NCBI GenBank assembly: GCA_023053685.1
Contig: JALIGW010000143.1
Location: 112,001-176,000, forward strand
Source of the DNA: Diadophis punctatus similis
Lineage: Eukaryota; Chordata; Lepidosauria; Squamata; Dipsadidae
Direction of reading: 5' to 3'
DNA length: 64,000 nt
The position numbers were made by a program, and so were the translations under genes. The notes beneath the pieces were generated by a model. That model did no database searches and was not told where the DNA came from. It saw only the letters and a program-made list of their open reading frames with translations. Positions 51,051-61,254 of the stretch are shown here, one piece after another (the first letter of the stretch is position 1; each line of letters begins with the position of its first letter).

Positions 51051-51325
51051 TCTAGTCTAGTGTAATCTAGTCTAGTCTCAAAATTTCTATTCTATTCTCA
51101 AAATTTCTATTCTACTCAATATTCTATTCTATTCCTATTTTATTCTATTTCTATTCCTATTTCTATTTCTATTCCTATTCTAATTTCTTTTCTTTTCTAT
51201 TCTAATGTATATTCCTATTCTAATTTCTCTTCTACTCTACTCTACTCTACTCTACTCTACTCTACTCTACTCTACTCTACTCTACTCTACTCTACTCTAC
51301 TCTACTCTACTCTACTCTACTCTAT
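51051..51325. repeat. CR1-tail pentamers, then (ACTCT)n
   Basis: Degenerate TCTAGTCTAG and ATTCTATTCCTATTT units to 51225, then (ACTCT)n to 51325. Confidence 0.95.
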
Positions 51326-51388
51326 TTTTATTTATTTATTTATTAGTTGCATTTGTATGCCGCCCACTCCACAGAGACTCTGGGTGGC
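51326..51388 (-). mobile_element. L2-like 3' tail inside an ACTCT array
   Basis: ATTTATTTATTTATTAGTTG, then CATTTGTATGCCGCCCACTC and CAGAGACTCTGGGTGGC, as at 2300-2360. (ACTCT)n lies on both sides. Confidence 0.65.
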
Positions 51389-51473
51389 TACTCTACTCTA
51401 CTCTACTCTACTCTACTCTACTCTACTCTACTCTACTCTACTCTACTCTACTCTACTCTACTCTACTCTACTC
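51389..51473. repeat. (ACTCT)n microsatellite
   Basis: About 17 pure units. Confidence 0.97.
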
Positions 51474-51585
51474 ACTTAACAACTTCAGGGATTCCCTTCA
51501 CAACTGTGGCAAGGAAAGTCTTAGCAAATGTTTCACTTAGCAACAGAAATTCTGGGTCGTAACTCAAGGACTACGTGTACCTGTA
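51474..51585 (-). mobile_element. Tc1/mariner-like MITE fragment
   Basis: CACTTAACAACTTCAGGG, TTCACTTAGCAACAGAAATT, CAAGGACTACGTGTACCTG. Confidence 0.8.
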
Positions 51586-52216
51586 TCAGTCCCTTTCGTG
51601 TGGCCGGCTGCAAAACATTCCACCCTGCTAATGAAACCGTCCCGTCCCGTCAACCTCTGGATCGTGGGTCTTCAGCTTGCAGCCAAACCCGGCCACCTGC
51701 AAGTCAGTGCTGGTGTTAGCAGTTTTCACCCTGCCAGGATCTGGATCCAGATGGCTTCTGCCTTTTGAAGTCGCTTCCCCCGATGTTAAATGTTAAACTG
51801 TAATTTGGTTTGGCCCGAGACGCGCGTTGTGCATTCTTTCCTGTCTGCATGATAATAACGTCCGTGTTTCGGGCCAGCCTGCGGCTTCAAATCCTTTGTA
51901 TTCCCAAGGACTTCCTTTCAGAAGAACAGTGAAAAACAAACAAAAAATATGGATTCCAGGTATGACGTTTTGAGTGGAGGAGGCCGTTTGAGGAATTTGC
52001 AGAACCTGGGTAGACAAAGTCAACATCTGAGAGTCAGTTGTACGAAATGCTAAATCCGTTTTTTTCTCTCGAGGTTGGCAACTTTTAAGAGGTTTGGATT
52101 TCAACTCCCAGAATTCTCCCACGAGCCACATCTGGAGGGCTCCATATTGGGAAATCTAGCATCAAACAAGCCCATCAAGGAGGAAAGTTTATCCTAGCTC
52201 TCTGGTGGTCATGCCC
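51586..52216. other. Unassigned DNA with a foldback-MITE remnant
   Basis: TTTCAACTCCCAGAATTCTC at about 52097 belongs to the foldback MITE family. No gene seen. Confidence 0.45.
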
Positions 52217-52221
52217 TAAAT

Positions 52222-52280
<59 letters not shown>

Positions 52281-52284
52281 TTTT

Positions 52285-52381
<97 letters not shown>

Positions 52382-52445
52382 TTTTATTTAATTTATTTAA
52401 TTTATTTATTTATTTTCCGCCTATCTCTCCTTGGGGCTACCCTAG
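52217..52445. repeat. (ATTT)n array with a short LINE tail
   Basis: About 50 ATTT units with a few TTTTA breaks, then TTCCGCCTATCTCTCCTTGG, a LINE or SINE 3' tail in reverse. Confidence 0.95.
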
Positions 52446-52489
52446 GCATACTTTAGCTATAGTCTTTGATTATGAAAAGTTTGTCGAAA

Positions 52490-53205
52490 AGAGAAGGAAG
52501 GAGGGAGGGAGGGAAGGGAAGGGAAGGGAAGGAGGGAGGGAGGGAGATAGGAAGAACCCTTTTCTTTCCTCCATTTTCTTTCCTCCCTTCCTTCTTTCCT
52601 TCCTTCCTTCTTTCCTTCCATCCATCCATCCATCCATCCCCCCATTCAGGAACCTTTCATAACAAGGAAGGCGAGGGAGTGAGATAGGAGGAAGGAAAGA
52701 GGGAACTATGGAATAGTTAACTAGATAGAGAGAAGGAAGGAAGGATTGGATAGAGGGAGGGAGGGAAGGGTGGATAGGGAGAAGGAAGGAAGGAAAGAAG
52801 GATGGAAGGGAGTTGGATAGAGGGAAGGAAGGAAGGATTGGATAGAGGGAGGGAGGGAAGGAAGGATTGAGAGAAGGAAGGAAGGAAGGTAGGAAAGAAG
52901 GAAGGAAGGAAGTTGGATAGAGGGAAGGAAGGAAGGATTGGATAGAGGGAGGGAGGGAGGGAGGGAAGGAAGGATAGAGAGAAGGAAGGAAGGATTGGAT
53001 AGAGGGAGGGAGAGAAGGAAGGAAGGATTGAGAGAAGGAAGGAAGGTAGGAAAGAAAGAAGAGTTGGATAGAGGGAAGGAAGGAAGGCTTGGATAGAGGG
53101 AGAAAAGGAAGGAAGGATTGGATAGAGGGAGGGAGGGAAGGAAGGAAGGAAGGCTTGAGAGAAGGAAGGAAGGTAGGAAAGAAGGAAGAAGGAAGGAAGG
53201 AAGTG
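52490..53205. repeat. Purine minisatellite (GGAAGGATTGGATAGAGGGA)
   Basis: GGAA/GGGA runs and a T/C-rich inversion at 52560-52640. From 52720 the 20-mer GGAAGGATTGGATAGAGGGA recurs about eight times, giving units of about 35-130 bp. Confidence 0.94.
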
Positions 53206-53440
53206 AATCTGGCTTCCCTACTGAAATGTTGCTTGTCAGAAGGTCACAAAAGGGAATCACTTGACCTGGCACTCCGCCACTGTCATAAATATGAACCAGT
53301 TGTCAAGCTGGTTTTTGATCACGTGACCACGGGGAAATGCAGCAATGGTCGTAATGTGAAAAACGGTCATAAATCACTTTTTCAGTGCCATTGTAACTGC
53401 GAACGGTTCCTCAATGAAAGGTCGCGACTTCCTGTAGTTG
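53206..53440 (+). mobile_element. Tc1/mariner-like MITE, 3' part
   Basis: AGTGAATCTGGCTTCCCTAC, TTGATCACGTGACCACGGGG, AATGAAAGGTCGCGACTTCC then TGTA. Confidence 0.84.
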
Positions 53441-53463
53441 CTTTTGGTTTTGATGCTGAGGCC

Positions 53464-53593
<130 letters not shown>

Positions 53594-54275
53594 TCAACAT
53601 GCATTGCTGAATCAAATATGGGAAGATGCCTCCAGAGAATGACTAAAATGAGATATGCGACCGTCCCTCCCTTATTAAACCAACCTTAGAAACTTTGGCT
53701 TAATCTGTGAGCAAGAGAGAGCGAAAATGCATTACTGCCCTTCTGGGATCAGGATCAAGAATAATTAAATCTCTTTATGTATTCCAAGGCCAGAAAGTTG
53801 ACACCGCTTTTTCATATTTTTCTCGGCGACTAAGACGCCTAATCAAATAATATGTCAGGGGTATTGATCATGCAATTCTAAATTTGTGTGATATATCACA
53901 GGGGCCTTTTGTGATTACAGAATAGCCAGCGATTTATTGTTTCTTTTTCTTTCTTTCTTTTTTTTAAACGGGAACTCATCTGTCTTGTGGTATTTATCTT
54001 GCGGCCGAGACAGTTTTTCCTTCTAATAAGCTGCAAATTTTGATGACTTGCCATTTTTGGGACACTGAGTAAAGCAATATTTTCGTTCTTCCTTTCTTTA
54101 TTCCCAGCCTGGGTCTCCTTGCAGACAGAATTCTAAATGGATGTGTATAATTGAGTTAAGCTGTAAGACACCACACAAAAATCCTGTTACTTTTTGTGCT
54201 ACGTTTACTGCATTTGGATTTTTTAAAAATATACTTCAATATACATAAGGGAGAAAAAAAATATTGGATTAACGA
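53594..54275. other. Unassigned, low-repeat AT-rich DNA
   Basis: No gene recognised. 53800-54060 is free of repeat words, AT-rich, and looks like single-copy DNA. Confidence 0.45.
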
Positions 54276-54960
54276 GAGAGCCAGTTTGGTCTCGTGGTTA
54301 AGACACCAGGCTATAAACCAGGAGATGGTGAGTTCTAGTGTTGTTTTAGGCATGAAAACTCGCTGGGTGACTTTGGGACAATCACCAGGAGACAGTGAGT
54401 TCTAGTCCCATTTTGGTATTAAAGCTGGCTGGGTGACTTTGGGCCAATCACCAGGAGACGGTGAGTTCTAATCCCGCCTTAGGCATTAAAGTTGGTGGAT
54501 GACTGTGAGCCAATCACCAGGAGACAGTGAGTTCTAGTCCCATTTTGGTATTAAAGCTGGCTGGGTGACTTTGGGCCAATCACCAGGAGACGGTGAGTTC
54601 TAATCCCGCCTTAGGCATTAAAGTTGGTGGATGACTGTGGGCCAATCACCAGGAGACAGTGAGTTCTAGTCCCGTTTTAGGCATGAAAGCTGGCTGGATG
54701 ACTTTGGGCCAATCACCAGGAGACGGTGAGTTCTAATCCCGCCTTAGGCATTAAAGTTGGTGGATGACTTTGGGCCAATCACCAGGAGACAGTGAGTTCT
54801 AGTCCCGTTTTAGGCATGAAAGCTGGCTGGATGACTTTGGGCCAATCACAAGGAGATGGTGAGCTAGTCCCACCTTAGCCATGAAAGCTGAGTGACTTTG
54901 GGGTAATCACCAGGAAACTGTGAATTCTAGTCCCATCTTAGCCATGAAAGCCAGCTAGGT
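54276..54960 (+). repeat. SINE head followed by a 66-67 bp tandem array with dimeric order
   Basis: Starts with a tRNA-like head: GAGCCAGTTTGGTCTCGTGG, TTAAGACACCAGGC. About nine units follow. Two unit types alternate (CCCATTTTGGTATTAAAGC with CGCCTTAGGCATTAAAG), so the dimer of about 133 bp is itself repeated. The junction ATCACCAGGAGA resembles head word AAACCAGGAGA, suggesting a short-homology joint. The SINE 3' end is missing. Confidence 0.92.
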
Positions 54961-55018
54961 AATATTATCTAGTTTGGGTAATGAAACATCTGAAAAAAAC
55001 AAAAAAGCTCAGAGAGCT
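54961..55018 (+). mobile_element. Penelope-like terminal repeat fragment (type 1)
   Basis: ATATTATCTAGTTTGGGTAA, GAAACATCTG, AAAGCTCAGAGAGC. Core decayed. Confidence 0.6.
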
Positions 55019-55039
55019 TTTGAATTGAGGAGGTAAGCA

Positions 55040-55335
55040 GATCTGAACCCATACAGATAGTTCTTCCACTTACAACCATTCATTCAACCGTTCAAAGTTA
55101 CATCGGCACTGAAAAGAGTGACTTAGGACCGGTCCTCAAACTTGCGACTGTTGCCAAATCCCCACGTCCAAGCATCCGAATTTTGCAACCGTCATAAACA
55201 CATACATGCCAGTTGCCAAGCATCTGAATTTTGGTTAACGCGACCACGGGGGGGGGGGGGTGTGTGCTTTTTTTTTCATGGCCATTGTACCTTTGAACGG
55301 TCACTAAGCGAACCGTTGTAAGTCGGGGATTGCCT
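55040..55335. mobile_element. Tc1/mariner-like MITE, rearranged
   Basis: A reverse left part (ATAGTTCTTCCACTTACAAC to 55165) joins a forward right part (GTTGCCAAGCATCTGAATTT to GTAAGTCGGGGATTGCCTG). A G-run at 55248-55260. Confidence 0.78.
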
Positions 55336-56020
55336 GCTCAACGTCTAAGATGGAATCGAACCGGATTTCTTACGTGCATCAGGGGCATTCACTTGATCTG
55401 AAGTCTCCTTTTTTATTATTTTTAAATTAATTTTTTGTTAATTACATCTCTTAGTGCTTCATACACATCGTGTATTTATTTTTTTTTAAAGGCTCATTCT
55501 AAGTGTTTGTACTCAGCCCCACTTCTTCCCCTGCCATTATCCTTCCCCGTCCCCCCTTTCTCCCCCCCCCCTGAAAATACATAAGCTGTGAAGATTTCAT
55601 TCCGATTTGGGGCCAGAAAGCCTGCATTAAGATTAAATTCTGAGAACCCTGTGTTCTGGGCGTTGGCTTTTGTTGTCGTGTCTTTTGTTGTTGTGATGGC
55701 AGTGTTGTTGTTGTTTGTGTTTCCCAAGTAGGCTAACAGGCCATCGTAGTTTTGAAACCGACAATAAGAGCTCTCTGGGGGGTCTTTAACGGGCGCCCGG
55801 GAAGCTGACCTACAAAGTGTGGTTGGGAGTGGGTGGTAGAAATAACGGGGGGCCCGTCCGTTTCGTGGGAGGTTAAACCAGTTGAGAGTCTTAATCTCTG
55901 ATGCCAATCTCTTCCGACTTGATCTTGTCCGCCCTCTCAGACTTCAGCCGCAGATCAAGGTGGATTTGCTGACAGAACAGCATGGAGAGGGCCTTTCTGT
56001 GGCTATCCACTGCAACGTCT
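55336..56020. other. Unassigned DNA with a doubtful exon-like stretch
   Basis: No repeat recognised from about 55590 to 56020. At 55909-55940 a pyrimidine-rich stretch ends in CAG; the next bases read LQPQIKVDLLTEQHGEGLSV then AIHCNVS before a C/T tract. No donor site is obvious and there is no second exon, so I do not call a gene. Confidence 0.2.
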
Positions 56021-56780
56021 CCCTCCCCCTTCCCCCGCCCACTCTCCCCCTCCCACCCTCTCTGTCTCTCTCCCTCTCTCCCCGCCTCTCTCCCTCTGCC
56101 TCTCTCCCTCTGCCCTTCTCCCTCTCCCTCTCCCTCCCCTTCTTTCCCTCGTTCCCTTCACCTCCCTCTTTCCCCCTCTCCCCCTCCCTCTCTCACCTTC
56201 TCTCCTCCTTCGTCTCCCTCTCCCTCCTTCTCTCCCGCTTCCCCTGTCCCTCCTCTCCCTCTGTACCCCTCTCTCCTTTCCTCTCCCTCCCCCTTCTCCC
56301 TGTCTCCTTCTCCCCATTTCCCTCCCTTTCCCCCCTCTCTCTCTCCTTCCCGCTCCCTTTCTCCCTCCCACTCTTTCTCTCTTCCCCTCCCCCACTCCAT
56401 CTCTCTCCTCCCCCTCTCTCCCTGCTCCTTTCTCCCCCCTCCCACCCTCTCTGTCTCCCTCTCTCCGGCTCTCTCCCTCTGCCCTTCTCCCTTTCCCTAC
56501 CCTTCTCTCCCTTGTTCCCTTCACCTTCCTCTTTCTCCCTCTCCCCCTCCCTCTCTCTCCTCCCCCTCTCCCTCTCTCCCTGTCCCTCTCCTACCTTCTC
56601 TCCCCCTACCCCTGTCCCTACTTTCCCTCTCCCTCTCTGTACCCCTCTCTCCTTTCTTCTCCCTCCCCCTTCTCCCTGTCTCCTTCCCTCCCTTTCCCTC
56701 TCTCTCTCCTTCCTGCTCCCTCTCTCCCTCCCGTTCTTCCTCTCTTCCCCTCCCACCCTCTCTGTCTCCCTCTCCCTGGT
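56021..56780. repeat. Pyrimidine-rich (CCCTCTCTC-like) tract, about 760 bp
   Basis: Nearly pure C/T. A block from about 56190 (CACCTCCCTCTTTCCCCCTC and following) recurs from about 56520, so the tract includes a diverged direct duplication of about 360 bp. Confidence 0.94.
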
Positions 56781-56782
56781 TA

Positions 56783-57217
<435 letters not shown>

Positions 57218-57247
57218 ATAATAAATCTAAAATCTAAAATCTAAAAA

Positions 57248-57297
57248 AGATAGATAGATAGATGATTGATTGATTGATGATAGATAGATAGATGATT

Positions 57298-57328
<31 letters not shown>

Positions 57329-57362
57329 GATTGATAGATAGATAGATGATAGATAGATGATT

Positions 57363-57453
<91 letters not shown>
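57248..57453. repeat. (GATA)n array, left of the palindrome
   Basis: GATA units with GATTGATTGAT interruptions at 57263, 57293, 57328 and 57358. Confidence 0.97.
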
Positions 57454-57455
<2 letters not shown>

Positions 57456-57805
57456 GAGGTGGGTTCCTGCCTCTGATTGCCGGTGCGGTTAATCGCTGAG
57501 TTCGGAGCAGAGCCGAAGACGCTGCTCGAGCCTGCTCCCGTTCGCGGAGCGGGAGCTTTCCCCGGGCGCTTTCCCCGCCCGCATGGATGCCGCCAATTGC
57601 GTTCTTTTGCCCTCTGCGCATGCGGAACGCTTTGGGCATGCGCAGAGGGCAAAAGAACGCAATTGGCGGCATCCATGCGGGCGGGGAAAGCGCCCGGGGA
57701 AAGCTCCCGCTCCGCGAACGGGAGCAGGCTCGAGCAGCGTCTTCGGCTCTGCTCCAAACTCAGCGATTAACCGCACCGGCAATCAGAGGCAGGATCCCAC
57801 CTCTG
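57454..57805. mobile_element. 352-bp near-perfect palindrome with hAT-like ends
   Basis: Arms 57454-57623 and 57636-57805 are 170 bp each and complementary at 167 of 170 positions by my reading; the 12-base loop is GGAACGCTTTGG. The ends GAGAGGTGGG and CCCACCTCTG match the CAGAGGTGGG termini of hAT MITEs in this window, with GATAGATA on both sides (uninformative inside GATA repeats). GC-rich, no coding capacity; identical frames on both strands are a palindrome effect. Confidence 0.93.
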
Positions 57806-57985
<180 letters not shown>

Positions 57986-58045
57986 AAATAAATAAATAAA
58001 TAAATAAATAATACACACACATGTATACATACTGTATGTACAGTA

Positions 58046-58375
58046 TGTAACAGGTAGTCTTCCACTTATAATAGTTCATTTAGTGACCAAAGTTACAACA
58101 GTACTGAAAAAAGTGACTTATGACCATTTTTCACACTTATGACCGTTGCAACGTCCGCATGGTCACGTGATCAAAATTGAGATGCTTGGCAACTGACTCC
58201 TATTTATGACGGTTGCAGTGTCCTGTGACCCCCTTTTGTGACCTTCTGACAAGCCAAGTCAGCGAGGGAGCCAGATTAACTTCACAACTGTGTTACTAAC
58301 TTAACACTGCAAGTGATTCACTTAACAACGGTGTCAAGAAAGGTTGTAAGATGCGGCAAAATTCGCTTAACTGTC
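58046..58375 (-). mobile_element. Tc1/mariner-like MITE
   Basis: AACAGGTAGTCTTCCACTTA, CATGGTCACGTGATCAAAAT, GACAAGCCAAGTCAGCGAGG, ending near GCAAAATTCGCTTAACTG. Confidence 0.85.
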
Positions 58376-58377
58376 CG

Positions 58378-58455
58378 AAACAGTATAGGGTCTCCTGCTT
58401 GAGCAGGGGTTGGACTAGAAGACCTCCAAGGTCCCTTCCAGCTCTATTATTCTGT
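58378..58455 (+). mobile_element. CR1 3' UTR fragment
   Basis: AACAGTATAGGGTCTCCTGC, TTGGACTAGAAGACCTCCAA, CTCTATTATTCTG. Confidence 0.9.
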
Positions 58456-58504
58456 GTTCCGTGTTCGGTTCTTATTAAATAGGCTGTCCAGAGAAGCTGA
58501 ACAA

Positions 58505-58937
58505 TCAGATTAACAGATTAACAGAGTTGTAAGGGACCTTGTAGGTCATCTAGTCCAACCCCCCTCTGTCCAAGCAGGAGACCCTACACCATTTCTGACA
58601 GATGGCAGTCCAGTCTCTTCTTGAAAGCCTCCAGTGATGAAGCTCCCACAACTTCTGAAGGCAACTTCTGTTCCATTGTTTGATTGTTCTCACTGTCAGA
58701 AAATTCCTCCTTATTTCCAGGTTGAATCTCTCCTTGATCAGTTTCCATCCATTATTCCTTGTCTGGCCTTCAGGTGCTTTGGAAAATAGCTTGACCCCCT
58801 CCTCTCTGTGACAGCCCCTCAAATATTGGAAGACTGCTATCATGTCTCCCCTGGTCCTTCTCTTCACTAGACTATCCATGCCCAGTTCCTGCAACCGTTC
58901 ATGGTATGTTTTAGCCTCCAGTCCCCTAATCATCAGT
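58505..58937 (-). mobile_element. CR1-type LINE 3' end, reverse
   Basis: The minus strand reads [60 protein letters not shown]. Same subfamily as 28256-29190 (CQKW end). Confidence 0.94.
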
Positions 58938-59387
58938 TTTTAAGGAGAAGGTCTGGCAGATACAATTGTGGCTCTTAAACAACTATTCTGTCTTGCGTGC
59001 CGTATGTCTGTGCCGGTAAAGTCTCCTTGCATTTTTGGCATAAATCCTGCCCTTTTTATTTATTTATGCTAGTTCCTAATATGTGCTAGGATTATAGAGA
59101 GGACTCTTGTCGGAATGCAGCTGTCCACCTACTCATTGCATTCATCCATGTCTGGTTATTCATCAAAGTAACACCTCTATTGCTGATCGGCTTAGTAGCT
59201 CTGCCCCTTAGCAACGGCGATCAACAAATAATTATTGCTCATAACGCAGGGAATATAACAAGATCTTGCACGTCAAAGGCTCACATCTCCATACTGTTCC
59301 AAATAAAAAGAGGAGCACATGAGTTTGAATCTCCCCCTGTAAAGAATTGGGCGATAGCCGTTGTGCGATGATTACGATACCAGTAGT
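58938..59387. other. Unassigned DNA
   Basis: No gene or repeat recognised. Confidence 0.4.
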
Positions 59388-59510
59388 CCTTGATTTACAA
59401 CTATAATTGAGCTCAAAATTTCTGTTGATAAGTTTGGCCTCATTTTACGACCTTTCTTGACACCCTTGTTAAGACAATCATTGTCGTCAGAAGGTCACAA
59501 AAAGGTGGTT
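59388..59510 (+). mobile_element. Tc1/mariner-like MITE fragment
   Basis: AGTAGTCCTTGATTTACAAC, CAAAATTTCTGTTGATAAGT, GTCAGAAGGTCACAAAAAGG. Confidence 0.82.
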
Positions 59511-59580
59511 GAAGTTTGGTTTATTAGAATGTTAGGACACTAGTATATAAACAGTAAGCAAATCTCATTCCTTACTAGCA

Positions 59581-59614
59581 CTGATGATGTTACCTAGTTG
59601 GGTCACGAAACGTC
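59581..59614 (+). ncRNA. Hammerhead-ribozyme-like motif, type 1, best copy
   Basis: Core CTGATGA intact, spacer T, helix II strands GTTACC and GGTCAC (five pairs, one T/C mismatch, six-base loop TAGTTG), core GAAA, then CGTC with the predicted cleavage point after GTC. Helix I is GCA before and TGC after. One base more than the textbook core lies between A9 and helix II. Confidence 0.6.
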
Positions 59615-59691
59615 TGCAAGAAAACAACCCAGCTCAGAGAGCACCAAAGACCCCAGAATTCTCCTCCTCCTCCTTCTTCCCTCTTCTAGCA

Positions 59692-59725
59692 CTGATAATG
59701 TTACCTAGTTGGGTCATGAAACGTC
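59692..59725 (+). ncRNA. Hammerhead-ribozyme-like motif, type 1, second of a pair
   Basis: CTGATAA (core G8 changed to A, expected to inactivate), T, GTTACC/GGTCAT, GAAA, CGTC. Helix I GCA... is replaced by GCA/TGC intact on both sides. Confidence 0.5.
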
Positions 59726-59800
59726 TGCAAGAAAACAACCAAATTCAGAGAGCATCAAGGACCCTGCAGTTCAACCCTGAGCTATAAATATCATCTTCTA

Positions 59801-60094
59801 TTGGTATCAAATTCAGTTTTTATAGCTTAATACGTTGCGCACAGCCAGCTGATTCCTTTATTTCCTATAGTGTGAGAATCCCCCAAAAGGAATAATTCAA
59901 CAAGCTATAATATGGGATGAATTTGAATACCTTAGCTAAAAGTGACCACGGCTGGTGCCAATAATACCAAGCAATCTGCCTTAAGTTGGTAGGAACAGCT
60001 GGTCATGTTTCTTTGCTCATTCTTCGCTTTTTCCAACAAAAAATCCATGCCAAACCAAGGGACTAACACTTCACGTGATTTTGATTCGATCTCT
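59801..60094. other. Unassigned DNA
   Basis: No gene or repeat recognised. Confidence 0.4.
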
Positions 60095-60665
60095 CTACAT
60101 TGTCAGAAGGATAGAATCAAGATCACGTGAAGTGTTAATACCACTTTATAAGGCCTTAGTAAGGCCTCACTTGGAGCACTACATCCAGTTTTGGTCGCCA
60201 CAATGTAAAAATGATGTTGAGACTCTGGAAAGAGTGCAGAGAAGAGCAACAAAGATGATTAGGGGACTGGAGGACTAAAATATGCAAAGAACGGTTGCTG
60301 GAATTGGGTAGGTCTAGTTTAATGAAAAGAAGGACTAGGGGTGATATGATAGCAGTGTTCCAATATCTCAGGGGCTGCCACAGAGAAAAGGGAGTCAAGC
60401 TATTCTCCAAAGCAATTGAGGGCAGGACAAGAAGCAATGGGTGGAAACTAATCAAGGAGAGAAGCAACCTGGAATTAAAAAGAAATTTTCTGACAATGAG
60501 AACAATTAATCAGTTGAACGACTTGCCTTCAGAAGTTGTGAATGCTCCAACACTGGAAGTTTTTAAGAAGATGTTGGATAACCATTTGTCTGAAGTGATG
60601 TAGGGTTTCCTGCCTAGGCAGGGGGTTGGACTAGAAGACCTCCAAGGCCCCTTCCAACAAGGTCC
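60095..60665 (+). mobile_element. CR1-type LINE 3' end
   Basis: Reads [38 protein letters not shown], a frameshift (GGAGGACTAAAATATG), then [20 protein letters not shown] to VFKKMLDNHLSEVM and a stop. 3' UTR present, pentamer tail absent. Confidence 0.95.
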
Positions 60666-61254
60666 CTTGTTGAAGTAGCCATGTTTCGACCTCTCCCTTC
60701 CGTAGGCCGCTCTTCTGGGGTTGAGGAGGAAAAGGTCTGGCCCTTTGCAAAGCCGTGGGCAGCCTTGAGCTGGAGAAAGGCAATATCTCCTGGCCTCGCT
60801 GGAGCAATTTTTATGGCACGCTCTGGGTGTGTGTGTGGAGGGGGGGTCGCTTAATTACATGTAATCTGACTTGCCCTTCTAATTGAGAGGCCTAGCAGCT
60901 GTCCAGCTAGCAATCAAAGCTCTTAGCGCCTGCTGACATCGCCTTTGGCACCTGACCTCAGATGGCCCAGTAAAGCTCCAAGCACTAACCAGGATCATCC
61001 AAGCTGCCTTCGGGGCATTAAAGCACCAGGCGGAGCTCCCCGGGGTGTGAGACAGGACAAGGCGAGGTGCGAAGTGAGCAACAGTTAACACTCTTTACCT
61101 TGCTGGAAGTGACAATCCCTTAAATGGCTGAGGGGGGAGAAGGGAGGGGCCTTAAAGCAGAAATCCTGCCCCAACTCCTCCTCCAAGACATCTTAGCCAG
61201 GGGAAGGAAAGGACCTTGGATTGCAATAGGATTCAGTTCCGTTTTTCTAGGGGC
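60666..61254. other. Unassigned, low-repeat DNA
   Basis: No gene recognised. 60845-60960 (CGCTTAATTACATGTAATCT and following) has the look of single-copy DNA. Confidence 0.45.

Larger units (their letters stand above)
59545..59800 (+). mobile_element. Penelope-like element end with tandem hammerhead repeats (type 1)
   Basis: AGTATATAAACAGTAAGC (TATA-like), first motif at 59581, AGCTCAGAGAGCACCAAAG, a CTCCTCCTCCTCC stretch, second motif at 59692 (111 bp on), TTCAGAGAGCATCAAGGAC, CAGTTCAACCCTGAGC. Same order as 42450-42790 reversed. Confidence 0.78.
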
